This document shows positions 1 to 5,753 of a stretch of DNA of 7,907 nucleotides, piece after piece. Location: positions 1 to 7,907 of the forward strand of contig QMWY01000044.1 in NCBI GenBank assembly GCA_003661865.1, in the 5' to 3' direction. The position numbers and the translations under genes were made by a program. The notes under the pieces are model-generated. The model saw only the letters and a program-made list of their open reading frames with translations. It was not told the DNA's origin and did no database searches. Numbering within the stretch: position 1 is the first letter of the stretch; each line of letters starts with the position of its first letter. This stretch comes from Thermoprotei archaeon. Its GTDB lineage: Archaea > Thermoproteota > Thermoprotei_A > Sulfolobales > Ignisphaeraceae.

Positions 1-458
1 GCATACCTAGCAATAACAACACCCCTTATCCTCTCCTCGTCGGATACGACCTCCTCACCTAGAGGCACCTGGAGTCCTGCATCTATAGCCCCTTTGATCA
101 CAGCGAATACCTTAGTGCCCTTGACGGGTCTGTGAAGCCCTATATCCGCTACAGCCTCCTTCACGCCTATCTTCAGGGCCCTTAGCCCTAGTAGGTAGCC
201 TGTTAGGTAGGCTGCAGGCGTGTTCTTGGCGCCTCCCATCCACCCGAAGTACTTAACGAGCTCTCTACTGTGCGCAGCAGCAACCGTGAAGTCGCCTATA
301 GGGGATGCAAACACGAGCTGTGCAATGATGTACTTATTGGTCTTCCTAACAACAAGTCGCGGCTTGCCGCTCCTGATCATCCGGTAGCGGCGCCTGTAGT
401 CAGTCTTGCCCTCGAGCCTACGCCTCCTAGGAACCTTGTACCGGGGCCCATGCGCCAA
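1..458 (-). CDS. rpl18: Large ribosomal subunit protein uL18 (L18p), partial: C-terminus beyond the window
   Basis: uL18 binds 5S rRNA and helps anchor it in the central protuberance of the large subunit. The first 152 residues are visible; the frame is still open at base 1, and archaeal uL18 is usually about 190-200 residues, so roughly 40-50 are missing. The start is basic (MAHGPRYKVPRRRRLEGKTD, residues 1-20). It is followed by YRRRYRMIRSGKPRLVVRKT (21-40) and by NKYIIAQLVFASPIGDFTVAAA (positions 41-62, key residues N41-Y43 and G55-D56), the typical RNA-binding fold. KNTPAAYLTGYLLGLRALK lies at 78-96. The start is TTG at 458: the preceding ATG candidates are out of frame, and a GGTGG/GGTGA site sits 3-6 bases upstream. 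It begins 11 bases after the eL19 stop. In archaea uS5, uL30 and uL15 usually follow. Identity is firm; the TTG start is well supported. Confidence 0.95.
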   Translation of the reverse strand, partial: MAHGPRYKVPRRRRLEGKTDYRRRYRMIRSGKPRLVVRKTNKYIIAQLVFASPIGDFTVAAAHSRELVKYFGWMGGAKNTPAAYLTGYLLGLRALKIGVKEAVADIGLHRPVKGTKVFAVIKGAIDAGLQVPLGEEVVSDEERIRGVVIARY

Positions 459-469
459 TGCTCACCACC
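459..469 (-). promoter_or_regulatory. Ribosome binding site deciding the TTG start of uL18
   Basis: Between the TAG stop of eL19 and the uL18 start the minus strand reads GGTGGTGAGCA, followed by TTG. It offers GGTGG six bases, or GGTGA three bases, before the start. No ATG or GTG in the uL18 frame lies nearby, so this site supports the TTG start. The gap is 11 bases, the same as before uL6, uL24 and uL29. Confidence 0.7.
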
Positions 470-928
470 CTACTCCACGCCTTCTGGTAGTAGCCCGTGG
501 TCGCGCATGTACCTCTTAAGCGATGTTAGGCTGTCAAACGCACCTCCCTTGGCCATGAGGTACAGCCTTCTATACACCCGCCTATCGATAAGTCCATTAT
601 CCCGTAACCAGCGGAGGAACCTCCTAATCCTCCTGATCCTGAACATCCACGACCTCTTGGGATCCTGCCTGGCCCCTGCCTTGCCCTTCCTCCTCCCATG
701 GCCGCGGCGCCTCCCCTTCTTCCTCTTCTCATGCCTTATCCTCCACCTTCCACGGCTATTGCTATGCATGGGCGCTACGTATATGACGCCGTCGTGTATA
801 AGCCTCTTCACATCCTCACGCGTAACCGCAGCCTCCACTCTATCCAGCTCATCGGGGTCGAAGCGTATCCTGCTCTCGCCAACACTTAGGATCTCAGCAG
901 CGAGCCTCCTCTGATAGCTCAGATCCAC
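470..928 (-). CDS. rpl19e: Large ribosomal subunit protein eL19 (L19e)
   Basis: eL19 is an archaeal/eukaryotic 23S rRNA-binding protein with a long extended arm and no bacterial homologue. The product is 152 residues, the usual archaeal length. The N-terminal helical domain carries QRRLAAEILSVGESRIRFDP (residues 6-25). A strongly basic segment follows (57-92: SRGRWR, then RKKGRRRGHGRRKGKAGAR), and after it the helical WMFRIRRIRRFLRWLRDNGL (94-113). The start is GTG at 928, with GGTGA (939-935) six bases upstream; an ATG at 935 is out of frame. It lies 18 bases after eL32 and 11 bases before uL18, the normal archaeal spc order. A 68-codon open frame inside it on the same strand is only a shadow of the Arg/Gly-rich segment. 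Confidence 0.97.
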   Translation of the reverse strand: MDLSYQRRLAAEILSVGESRIRFDPDELDRVEAAVTREDVKRLIHDGVIYVAPMHSNSRGRWRIRHEKRKKGRRRGHGRRKGKAGARQDPKRSWMFRIRRIRRFLRWLRDNGLIDRRVYRRLYLMAKGGAFDSLTSLKRYMRDHGLLPEGVE

Positions 929-946
929 GCTCCATCACCCGCGCCA

Positions 947-1375
947 CTAGGGATTGGCAACCCTAAATCCTTTTTGTAGAGCCGCTGAAACCAGCTGATC
1001 CCTCTTCCTAAGCCCTACACCGCGCGCTATGTAGACTATGTGCTTCTCTGGATCGAGGTTCTCAAGATCGCGGATGCTCGATACGACCACAGGTATAAGC
1101 CCTGATGGGTGAAGCCCCCTTATCTCGCCTGGGCTTCTGTACCCAACCGATACCACTGGTGGGTACCCCTTCAGCTTAAGCCTCATCTTGTTATCCTTGC
1201 CTCGGGGTCTCTTCCACTTAAGCTTGTTCTGGAACTTCGGGAACTTCCACCATAGGTGCCTTAGGAACTCGGGTTTCCTTCTCTTGAACGCGATCTTCTT
1301 CTCTAGTATCTTCAACCTACGCTTCTTCTCCTCCTTCAGCTCCTTAAGCACCTTCTCCGCACCTTCCTGCGTCAT
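947..1375 (-). CDS. rpl32e: Large ribosomal subunit protein eL32 (L32e)
   Basis: eL32 is a 23S rRNA-binding protein of archaea and eukaryotes. The 142-residue product has a charged helical N-terminus (about 5-35, mostly Lys/Glu). The family core follows: KPEFLRHLWWKFPKFQNK (34-51), then KWKRPRGKDNKMRLKLKGYP (53-72), where the RPRG...D.KMR block is diagnostic. The C-terminal half has VSVGYRSPGEIRGLHPSGL (75-93) and HIVYIARGVGLRKRDQLVSA (112-131), typical of the family. The ATG start overlaps the uL6 stop as ATGA (1375-1372). A GGTGAG site lies five bases upstream inside the end of uL6, so translation is probably coupled to uL6. The Lys/Glu-rich N-terminal tail of about 30 residues varies among archaea and is not itself diagnostic. 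Confidence 0.97.
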   Translation of the reverse strand: MTQEGAEKVLKELKEEKKRRLKILEKKIAFKRRKPEFLRHLWWKFPKFQNKLKWKRPRGKDNKMRLKLKGYPPVVSVGYRSPGEIRGLHPSGLIPVVVSSIRDLENLDPEKHIVYIARGVGLRKRDQLVSAALQKGFRVANP

Positions 1376-1926
1376 GCAGCCTCACCCTTCTCATATATGT
1401 ATATCCCGTCTACGAAGACCCGCCTATCCTTATCCTTGACCTTCGTAGCAAGCTCTATATTGGCAGCCGTCTGTCCAACGGCCTCCACATCGATCCCCTC
1501 AACTATTACGTCCCGCCCCTTAACCGTCACCTTGACTCCGGGAAGGATCTTTGCAACCCTTGGCGCCTTCTCTCCAAGGAAGTTCTCTATGTACACCTTG
1601 TCACCCTGCACCTTCACTGATACGGGGAAGTGTGTCGTTATTATCTTCAACTTGTAGCGCCAGCCCTTAGTAACACCAATAATCATGTTCTCGATATGTG
1701 AAGCCACTGTTCCTACGAGAGCCTTCCTCCTCCTATTGGCGAAATAGCTCTCAACTACGACCTTCCCATCATCGATCCTTATGTAGATCCCGCGCCCCTT
1801 GACGAAGCTGAAGTCCCTCTCGAGCTCACCCTTAGGACCCTTAACAACGACTCTATACCCCTCTAGCCTGACCTCAACACCCTCGGGGATCTCGACCTCT
1901 TCACTCACGTAGACAGCCTTAGCCAA
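1372..1926 (-). CDS. rpl6: Large ribosomal subunit protein uL6 (L6p)
   Basis: uL6 contacts 23S rRNA near the sarcin-ricin loop and the base of the stalk, close to the factor-binding site. The 184-residue product matches archaeal length and shows the two tandem L6 repeats: residues about 9-90 (IPEGVEVRLEGYRVVVKGPK at 13-32, VGTVASHIENMIIGVTKGWR at 71-90) and about 97-175 (VTVKGRDVIVEGIDVEAVGQ at 133-152). The C-terminus has the archaeal RRVFVDGIYIYEKG block (168-181). The start is TTG at 1926, directly after a GAGGTGG site; no in-frame ATG is available nearby and MAKAV is a normal N-terminus. It begins 11 bases after the uS8 stop, and its own stop overlaps the eL32 start. Confidence 0.97.
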   Translation of the reverse strand: MAKAVYVSEEVEIPEGVEVRLEGYRVVVKGPKGELERDFSFVKGRGIYIRIDDGKVVVESYFANRRRKALVGTVASHIENMIIGVTKGWRYKLKIITTHFPVSVKVQGDKVYIENFLGEKAPRVAKILPGVKVTVKGRDVIVEGIDVEAVGQTAANIELATKVKDKDRRVFVDGIYIYEKGEAA

Positions 1927-1939
1927 TGCACACCACCTC
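1927..1939 (-). promoter_or_regulatory. Ribosome binding site of uL6, fused with the uS8 stop, deciding a TTG start
   Basis: The minus strand reads TGA GGTGGTGTGCA TTG. The last two bases of the uS8 stop (1940-1938) extend the site to GAGGTGG (1939-1933), a strong match to an archaeal anti-SD sequence, with six bases to the TTG start. This is one of four TTG starts in the cluster with an 11-base stop-to-start gap. Confidence 0.75.
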
Positions 1940-2339
1940 AGTAGACGTACGCTAGCAGCACACCACCTATTCTCTTCTCTATGGCTTCTCTATGGGATAT
2001 CACACCCTGGGGTGTGGAAATTATGAGAAGCCCTATATCCCTTGATGGTAGGTACCTCCTCAGCCAGTGGGGCATCCTGAGCAGGTCGCGGTACGAAACT
2101 GACCAGCGGGGCTTTATAGCCCCCGCCTTGTTTATACGTCCCAGCAGCTGCACGCTTATCTTGCCCCACCTACCGTCGTCTATGTACTCGAACTCACCGA
2201 TGTAGCCGTAGCGCTGCATAACCCTTAGTACGCGGATGATCAGCTTGGATGCAGGCCAGATCACCACCTCCGCCTTTCTCCTCATCTCGGCGTTGGTTAT
2301 GGCGGCGAGGGCGTTGGCGAGGGTGTCCATCATGACCAT
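1938..2339 (-). CDS. rps8: Small ribosomal subunit protein uS8 (S8p)
   Basis: uS8 is a primary 16S rRNA-binding protein that nucleates assembly of the central domain of the small subunit. The 133-residue product has the archaeal N-terminus MVMMDTLANALAAITNAEMR (1-20), a middle region with YGYIGEFEYIDDGRWGKISV (44-63), and the hallmark STPQGVISHREA (108-119). It ends in GGVLLAYVY, as many archaeal homologues do. The start is ATG at 2339, matching the conserved archaeal MVM-type N-terminus. The best upstream match is GGGGTG, eight bases away, in the 15-base gap after uS14. In-frame ATGs at 2333 and 2330 are possible but lack a well-placed site. Confidence 0.97.
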   Translation of the reverse strand: MVMMDTLANALAAITNAEMRRKAEVVIWPASKLIIRVLRVMQRYGYIGEFEYIDDGRWGKISVQLLGRINKAGAIKPRWSVSYRDLLRMPHWLRRYLPSRDIGLLIISTPQGVISHREAIEKRIGGVLLAYVY

Positions 2340-2354
2340 TGAAGGGGCACCCCG

Positions 2355-2519
2355 TTAGTTATACTTCCTGAACCCTATGGAGAAGGCTAGCTCGCGGAAG
2401 CACTGCCGGCAGAGATAGAGCCCATACTTCTGTATAACCGCGTCACGGGTTCCACAGCGCATGCAACGCTGCACGCCACGCCCATGCTTCCTGATCTTCG
2501 GCGGCCTATACTTCGCCAT
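2355..2519 (-). CDS. rps14: Small ribosomal subunit protein uS14, zinc-binding archaeal type
   Basis: This short gene encodes 54 residues: MAKYRPPKIRKHGRGVQR (1-18), then a zinc ribbon with C19-x2-C22 and C37-x2-C40. It ends in FRELAFSIGFRKYN (41-54). The four cysteines, the YGLYLCRQCFRELA block (32-45) and the length are the signature of the archaeal/eukaryotic zinc form of uS14, which sits in the head of the small subunit near uS3 and uS10. The ATG at 2519 lies six bases after GGTGA (2530-2526), whose TGA is the uL5 stop, so the two genes are probably translationally coupled. Its position between uL5 and uS8 is standard. It reads cleanly through to a TAA stop at 2355. Confidence 0.97.
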   Translation of the reverse strand: MAKYRPPKIRKHGRGVQRCMRCGTRDAVIQKYGLYLCRQCFRELAFSIGFRKYN

Positions 2520-2530
2520 GGTGTATCACC
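2520..2530 (-). promoter_or_regulatory. Ribosome binding site of uS14 overlapping the uL5 stop codon
   Basis: The minus strand reads AGGTGA TACACC ATG. The TGA stop of uL5 (2528-2526) supplies the last three bases of the GGTGA site, with a six-base spacer to the uS14 start. A ribosome ending on uL5 would sit over the next initiation site, which favours reinitiation. Confidence 0.7.
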
Positions 2531-3170
2531 TAGGCACTATCCGTACGTTGAACAGGAGCTCTAATAACAGTATTGCCTCCTCCCTAGTGACCCTATGCCT
2601 TCTAGGAATTGAACGTGTCCTGCACCTCTTCCTCCTGACAATTCGGAATCCTGGCCTCTCCATAGTTATCGCCACATCCATGCCGAAGATCCCTAGGTCG
2701 GGATCGTAACGCACACCCGGCATCGCTATATGCTCAGCAATCCCGAACGCCACATTGCCGTAGGGGTCGAAGCTGCTGAGCTTAAGCGTGTAGTTCACGG
2801 CGTAGAAAGCCTTCTTGAGGAACTCGTACGCCTTAGCTCCCCTGAGAGTTGTAACAGCCGCTATGGGTTCACCACGGCTTATCCCAAACTCCTTTATTGT
2901 CCTCCGCGCTCGCCTTATCGATGGCTCCTGTCCCGTTAGCATGCTGAGGACCTTGACAGCCTTATCGAGCCTCTCGCCGCTAGTACCCACACCCATGTTC
3001 ACGGTTACCTTAGCTATCCTAGGTATCCTCATCCTGTTCCCTTTCCAGAGCACAAGTATCCTCTCTACATCGCTGGGCGAGAGCACGCTACTCTTGAACT
3101 CAGCGGGAGATGGTAGCTGCTGGGGCTCAACCGTTATACAGCCATTCCTAAAAACGGGCTCGACGCTCAT
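2526..3170 (-). CDS. rpl5: Large ribosomal subunit protein uL5 (L5p) with an N-terminal extension
   Basis: uL5 binds 5S rRNA and contacts the P-site tRNA from the central protuberance. The core runs from MRIPRIAKVTVNMGVGTSGE (47-66) through LTGQEPSIRRARRTIKEFGI (78-97) and RGEPIAAVTTLRG (99-111). The archaeal C-terminal signature RYDPDLGIFGMDVAITMERP (154-173) follows, then RSIPRRHRV (186-194). I chose the ATG at 3170 (214 residues) because GGTGA (3180-3176), made from the eS4 stop, lies five bases upstream. A GTG at 3182 would add four residues and overlap eS4, but has no site of its own. Archaeal uL5 is usually about 170-190 residues, so residues 1-30 look like an extension; residues 33-46, ending in a W.GN.MR motif, resemble crenarchaeal N-termini. 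Confidence 0.95.
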   Translation of the reverse strand: MSVEPVFRNGCITVEPQQLPSPAEFKSSVLSPSDVERILVLWKGNRMRIPRIAKVTVNMGVGTSGERLDKAVKVLSMLTGQEPSIRRARRTIKEFGISRGEPIAAVTTLRGAKAYEFLKKAFYAVNYTLKLSSFDPYGNVAFGIAEHIAMPGVRYDPDLGIFGMDVAITMERPGFRIVRRKRCRTRSIPRRHRVTREEAILLLELLFNVRIVPR

Positions 3171-3180
3171 ACCTATCACC
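3171..3180 (-). promoter_or_regulatory. Ribosome binding site of uL5 overlapping the eS4 stop codon
   Basis: The minus strand reads TGGTGA TAGGT ATG. The eS4 stop TGA (3178-3176) forms the end of the GGTGA core, with a five-base spacer to the ATG at 3170. This favours 3170 over the upstream GTG codons at 3182 and 3179, which precede or overlap the site. Confidence 0.7.
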
Positions 3181-3922
3181 ACAGCTTTAGGGCAGGTTTT
3201 TCACTCCCTATGATGAACACGTAGCTCAGAACTGTCTGGAACCTATGCTCCTCTAGGTCCTCTAAGGTTACCAGTGTTCGGTCCCTACCCATACCCTTGA
3301 CCACATCTATGACCCTGCCAACCCTACCAACGTTCCTCCCATCAATGACTATGGCCAGCGACCCCTTATTGAACCTTATATGCTCAACGATCTCCTGGCT
3401 CGGAACCCTTATCAACAGTGAATCCATGGTCTTGTACGTGTCCTCTGCAGGGTTCGAAGGATTGCTTACGCGGACAAGGATGTTCCTGCCGTCGTGCAGG
3501 TTCAGCTGTATATGACCCCCCTTAACGGTGGTCTTGTTCTCGATCCTAACGAGCTTGAGCCCCGCCTCCTCCTTGGGTATCTCAAGAGGCCAGAGGTACT
3601 TCTGGGGATGCGGAACCATTCGGTAGTGCTCGTCCGTCTCGGGGATCGATATTACGTCCATGAGCCCTACTGGGAACTTGTAGTCCTTCCGCGGAACACC
3701 ATCGATCCAGAACTTCCCCTCAGCTATTATCCTCCTAGCCTCGCGGGCGGTTTCGGCATAGCCCAGCACGTCCCTTACCAGTACCAGGAGCGGTATGCTC
3801 CTCTCTATCGGGTGGGGCCCAGGCCTAGGCTTAACCACCCATACATACTCCTTCCTTAGAATAGGCCAGAAGTGGGGGGCTGCTAGCCTTTTCAGGTGAC
3901 GCATTCCTCCCATCCGCGCCAT
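3176..3922 (-). CDS. rps4e: Small ribosomal subunit protein eS4 (S4e)
   Basis: eS4 is an archaeal/eukaryotic small-subunit protein unrelated to bacterial uS4 except for a shared S4-type RNA-binding fold. The 248-residue product has the N-terminal block MGGMRHLKRLAAPHFW (4-19). An S4-like RNA-binding domain follows at about 42-95 (VRDVLGYAETAREARRIIAE at 49-68, FWIDGVPRKDYKFPVGLMDV at 71-90). The eS4 central domain spans about 95-180, and a KOW-like segment runs about 185-215 (SLAIVIDGRNVGRVGRVIDV at 188-207). The C-terminus carries FQTVLSYVFIIGSEKP (228-243), typical of archaeal homologues. The ATG at 3922 follows GGTGT by seven bases. An internal ATG seven codons in is less likely because MAR...HLKRLAAP is the family N-terminus. 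Archaeal eS4 is usually about 235-245 residues, so it is full length. Confidence 0.97.
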   Translation of the reverse strand: MARMGGMRHLKRLAAPHFWPILRKEYVWVVKPRPGPHPIERSIPLLVLVRDVLGYAETAREARRIIAEGKFWIDGVPRKDYKFPVGLMDVISIPETDEHYRMVPHPQKYLWPLEIPKEEAGLKLVRIENKTTVKGGHIQLNLHDGRNILVRVSNPSNPAEDTYKTMDSLLIRVPSQEIVEHIRFNKGSLAIVIDGRNVGRVGRVIDVVKGMGRDRTLVTLEDLEEHRFQTVLSYVFIIGSEKPALKLW

Positions 3923-3939
3923 CTCTTCAACACCTGCTG

Positions 3940-4413
3940 CTACGCCTTGCTACTGGGCTGCTCTGAGGTTTTTATTGACTCCTCTAAGAGCTTTCTCTGC
4001 TCGTCACTGAGGGGCTTGGCAAGCCCCTTAGCCACCAGCTGCTCACGGGCCTTCCTTCTACGCTCGATGATCTTCCTCCTAACATCATCTACATTCCCGA
4101 GCTTCACTATAACAACGTTCGTTGGGTGGATCGGGTAGTACACATCGGTACCATCAGCCTTCTTAACCGTGACCCCCTCAACGTGGATCCTAACCCTCTT
4201 GAGGTCAACCTCTACAACCTTGCCCTCATGGCCCTTCCAGTCCCCCCTCACGATCCTAACGACGTCACCCTGCCTAATGGGGAGCCTCTTTATGCCGAGC
4301 TCCTCCCTCAGCTCCCGTGATAGCGGTGCGTTCAGCAGGTGCCAGCGCTGGTGGAGGGGCATGTTGAACAAGCGCTTACGCTGCTTTCTTGGCTGAGAAG
4401 ACGTGGACCTCAA
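3940..4413 (-). CDS. rpl24: Large ribosomal subunit protein uL24 (L24p) with a charged C-terminal tail
   Basis: uL24 is an assembly-initiating 23S rRNA-binding protein located near the exit of the peptide tunnel. The 157-residue product has the archaeal N-terminus with RKQRKRLFNMPLHQRWHLLN (9-28) and LSRELREELGIKRLPIRQGD (31-50). The KOW motif follows, VVRIVRGDWKGHEGKVVEVD (51-70), then VYYPIHPTNVVIVKL (91-105). Residues about 107-157 are a Lys/Arg/Glu-rich, probably helical tail ending in a Ser/Lys-rich segment; many archaeal homologues stop near 120-135. The start is TTG at 4413 with GGTGAT five bases upstream. The first in-frame ATG is residue 18, inside the conserved block, so it is not the start. 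It begins 11 bases after uL14 and ends 17 bases before eS4. Confidence 0.95.
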   Translation of the reverse strand: MRSTSSQPRKQRKRLFNMPLHQRWHLLNAPLSRELREELGIKRLPIRQGDVVRIVRGDWKGHEGKVVEVDLKRVRIHVEGVTVKKADGTDVYYPIHPTNVVIVKLGNVDDVRRKIIERRRKAREQLVAKGLAKPLSDEQRKLLEESIKTSEQPSSKA

Positions 4414-4424
4414 GGATCATCACC
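4414..4424 (-). promoter_or_regulatory. Ribosome binding site deciding the TTG start of uL24
   Basis: Directly after the uL14 TAG stop the minus strand reads GGTGATGATCC and then TTG. The GGTGAT core (4424-4419) matches an archaeal anti-SD site and lies five bases from the start. Layout and length match those upstream of uL18, uL6 and uL29. Confidence 0.75.
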
Positions 4425-4850
4425 CTAGACGATTATCGTGGCCATGTTCGATATGAAGGACCACCTCTCAGCAGCCTCCCTAGCCACGGGACCCCTTATC
4501 TCCCTACCCTTAGGAGTACCCTCCTGAGTCACGATCACGCAGGCGTTGTCCTCAAATACAACCCACGTACCATCAGGTCTCCTATAGGGCTTCTTCTGCC
4601 TCACTATAATCGCCCTGAATACTTGGCCCTTCATATCGGGAGTCCCCTTCTTAACGCTCACAACAACCATGTCGCCAACGCCCGCATAGGGGATCCTCCT
4701 AAGCCTCGTCTTGACCTCGGGGACCCCTATGACAACAACCTCCTTTGCACCGCTGTTATCAGCAACCACTAGGCGCGTACCTACCTGAATGCCTGCGCTA
4801 ATCCTCCTACGCGGGAATGCTGCACCACCCTTCTTCGCACGCGCGGGCAT
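4425..4850 (-). CDS. rpl14: Large ribosomal subunit protein uL14 (L14p)
   Basis: uL14 is a five-stranded beta-barrel protein that contacts 23S rRNA, uL3 and, across the subunit interface, 16S rRNA. The 141-residue product shows ISAGIQVGTRLVVADNSGAK (17-36), where the ADNSGAK stretch is near-invariant. It continues with GVGDMVVVSVKKGTPDMKGQ (57-76) and VFRAIIVRQKKPYRRPDGTW (77-96). The closing block is FEDNACVIVTQEGTPKG (99-115) then GPVAREAAERW (120-130), diagnostic of the archaeal/eukaryotic form. I placed the start at ATG 4850: GGTGA (4862-4858), fused with the uS17 stop, lies seven bases upstream, and the length then fits the family (about 138-144). A longer open frame to 4886 would overlap uS17 by 29 bases and add 12 unsupported residues. 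Confidence 0.97.
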   Translation of the reverse strand: MPARAKKGGAAFPRRRISAGIQVGTRLVVADNSGAKEVVVIGVPEVKTRLRRIPYAGVGDMVVVSVKKGTPDMKGQVFRAIIVRQKKPYRRPDGTWVVFEDNACVIVTQEGTPKGREIRGPVAREAAERWSFISNMATIIV

Positions 4851-4862
4851 GCCTAGCTCACC
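4851..4862 (-). promoter_or_regulatory. Ribosome binding site of uL14 overlapping the uS17 stop codon
   Basis: The minus strand reads GGGTGA GCTAGGC ATG. The TGA stop of uS17 (4860-4858) is the end of the GGTGA core, with a seven-base spacer. This decides the ATG at 4850 against the upstream in-frame start at 4886. Confidence 0.7.
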
Positions 4863-5214
4863 CCTTGCCAGCCCTCTTAAGCACACCTATAACAACGAAT
4901 GCAACGCTCTTTGCCAGGGGCCTCGTCTCGCCTATCAGAACTATGTCGCCCTCCTTCGCATCTATACAGGGCGGGTTGTGGGCGTGGATCTTGCTTCTCC
5001 TCCTCTCGTACCTCATATACTTTGGGACCCAGACGAGGTACTCCCTCTCAACAACAACCGTCCTCTGCATCCTAGCCTTCACCACTCTTCCTGCGAACAG
5101 CTGGCCCCGTACCCTGACCTCCCCATGCCATGGGCACTTCTTATCGTTACAAGTTTTCTCGGGAGGCTTTAGACCAGGCCACCTTATCCCTATGTCCCTC
5201 ACGGCACTACTCAT
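4858..5214 (-). CDS. rps17: Small ribosomal subunit protein uS17 (S17p)
   Basis: uS17 is an OB-fold protein that binds 16S rRNA early in small-subunit assembly. The 118-residue product has the archaeal N-terminal block CNDKKCPWHGEVRVRGQLF (22-40) with C22, C27 and H30, matching the C-x4-CPFHG motif of archaeal homologues. VVVEREYLVWVPKYMRYERR (53-72) and HAHNPPCIDAKEGDIVLIGE (77-96, conserved C83) follow, then TRPLAKSVAFVVI (97-109). The ATG at 5214 is preceded by AGGTGG, which lies inside the last codons of the RNase P gene and includes part of its end; the gap is only six bases. This is the usual archaeal place, between the Rpp29 gene and uL14. Confidence 0.97.
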   Translation of the reverse strand: MSSAVRDIGIRWPGLKPPEKTCNDKKCPWHGEVRVRGQLFAGRVVKARMQRTVVVEREYLVWVPKYMRYERRRSKIHAHNPPCIDAKEGDIVLIGETRPLAKSVAFVVIGVLKRAGKG

Positions 5215-5220
5215 AGCTCT

Positions 5221-5508
5221 TTACCACCTAAACCTACCTCTAGCCCTTTTTAACCTCTCATCGGGACGACCAAGTATGGACGAACCATCGAGCTCTACAG
5301 CGATGCCGGAGGGCAGAAAGAATCTAAAGGTTGCATAGAGCTTTGGAACCTTCAAGACCCTATCGCGTACCTTTATGAAGAGCATCTTGCGCGTCTCCCA
5401 GACAACTACGCCCTTAACCCCTACGAGCCCTGGGTCCGAATGAGCGGTCACCTCCACCTCAAGCCCGATAAGCTCGTGGTACATCAAGTTGCCGGCTGTT
5501 CTCCTCAT
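5221..5508 (-). CDS. rnp1: RNase P protein component 1 (Rpp29/Pop4 family)
   Basis: This is the archaeal homologue of human Rpp29/yeast Pop4, a protein subunit of RNase P, which removes 5' leaders from pre-tRNA. The 95-residue product has HELIGLEVEVTAHSDPGLVG (11-30), then VKGVVVWETRKMLFIKVRD (31-49), KVPKLYATFRFFLPSGIAV (53-71) and DGSSILGRPDERLKR (74-88). These match the Sm-like beta-barrel core of the family, including the GxVVxET block, the K-x-P-K segment and GRPxxR. The ATG at 5508 overlaps the uL29 stop as ATGA, suggesting coupled translation. An ATG at residue 9 is a weaker alternative. Location between uL29 and uS17 is conserved in archaea; here no SUI1 gene separates it from uL29. 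It is short but complete, with little of the basic N-terminal extension some homologues have. Confidence 0.93.
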   Translation of the reverse strand: MRRTAGNLMYHELIGLEVEVTAHSDPGLVGVKGVVVWETRKMLFIKVRDRVLKVPKLYATFRFFLPSGIAVELDGSSILGRPDERLKRARGRFRW

Positions 5509-5741
5509 CTCTTAGACTCACTTCTCCCTCTTCTAATTCCCAGCTCCTCTTCCCTCATCACAGTCAATATCCTCGCTATGTTCTTCCTAACGATCCTGAT
5601 CCTCGCAGTGTTCGCCAGGGTCCCCACACGCGCCTGCTCACGAAGGCGGGCTAGCTCTAGCCTCAGCGTTGCGAGGAGCTTTAACCTCTCCTCCCTATTC
5701 ATCGCCCTAATCTCATCGGGGTCTAAGGGACGGTCCGACAA
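5505..5741 (-). CDS. rpl29: Large ribosomal subunit protein uL29 (L29p)
   Basis: uL29 is a small two-helix protein beside the peptide exit tunnel, near the docking site for chaperones and the signal recognition particle. From TTG 5741 it has 78 residues. DEIRAMNREERLKLLATLRL (9-28) and ELARLREQARVGTL (29-42) form the first helix and turn. RIRIVRKNIARILTVMREEE (47-66) is the conserved second helix, with the IARILTV motif. The start is uncertain: GTG codons at 5750 and 5747 and TTG at 5744 and 5741 are all in frame. The GAGGTGG site (5753-5747) covers both GTGs and abuts the first TTG, leaving TTG 5741 with a five-base spacer, like its neighbours. GTG 5750 would add three residues. Its stop overlaps rnp1 (ATGA). 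Confidence 0.93.
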   Translation of the reverse strand: MSDRPLDPDEIRAMNREERLKLLATLRLELARLREQARVGTLANTARIRIVRKNIARILTVMREEELGIRRGRSESKR

Positions 5742-5753
5742 CAACACCACCTC
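5742..5753 (-). promoter_or_regulatory. Ribosome binding site of uL29 and source of its start ambiguity
   Basis: After the uS3 TAG stop the minus strand reads AGGTGGTGTTG then TTG. The GAGGTGG core (5753-5747, including the G of the stop) is a strong SD match that overlaps both candidate GTG starts. Those codons therefore lack a site of their own, and TTG at 5741 fits best. Confidence 0.6.

Noticed and set aside
526..732. A 68-codon minus-strand frame inside eL19
   Set aside because: Out-of-frame reading of the Arg/Gly-rich segment of eL19; low-complexity and without support.
270..914. A 214-codon open frame on the plus strand opposite eL19 and uL18
   Set aside because: It runs antisense to two certain ribosomal-protein genes, has no recognisable domain and is a Leu/Ser/Pro-rich mirror of Arg/Gly-rich coding. 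It is a shadow.
3171..3182. GTG start of uL5 at 3182
   Set aside because: The only good site (GGTGA, 3180-3176) lies at or after this codon and is correctly spaced for ATG 3170.
4414..4424. GTGATGA resembling a C box of a C/D guide RNA at the uL14/uL24 junction
   Set aside because: No D/D' box (CTGA) is placed at a suitable distance, and the sequence is fully explained as the uL24 ribosome binding site. A similar ATGATGA on the plus strand near 3213 also lacks partner boxes.
3494..4772. Plus-strand frames opposite eS4 (3494-3859), uL24 (3896-4396) and uL14 (4389-4772)
   Set aside because: All lie antisense to well-conserved genes with clear motifs, and none shows a recognisable protein motif.
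4851..4886. Upstream extension of uL14 to 4886
   Set aside because: It would overlap uS17 by 29 bases, adds residues not typical of the family, and the GGTGA site points to ATG 4850.
4817..5338. A 173-codon plus-strand frame opposite uS17 and rnp1, with hydrophobic stretches that look like membrane segments
   Set aside because: The hydrophobic residues mirror the basic and acidic codons of the true genes opposite, and I see no start site or family similarity.
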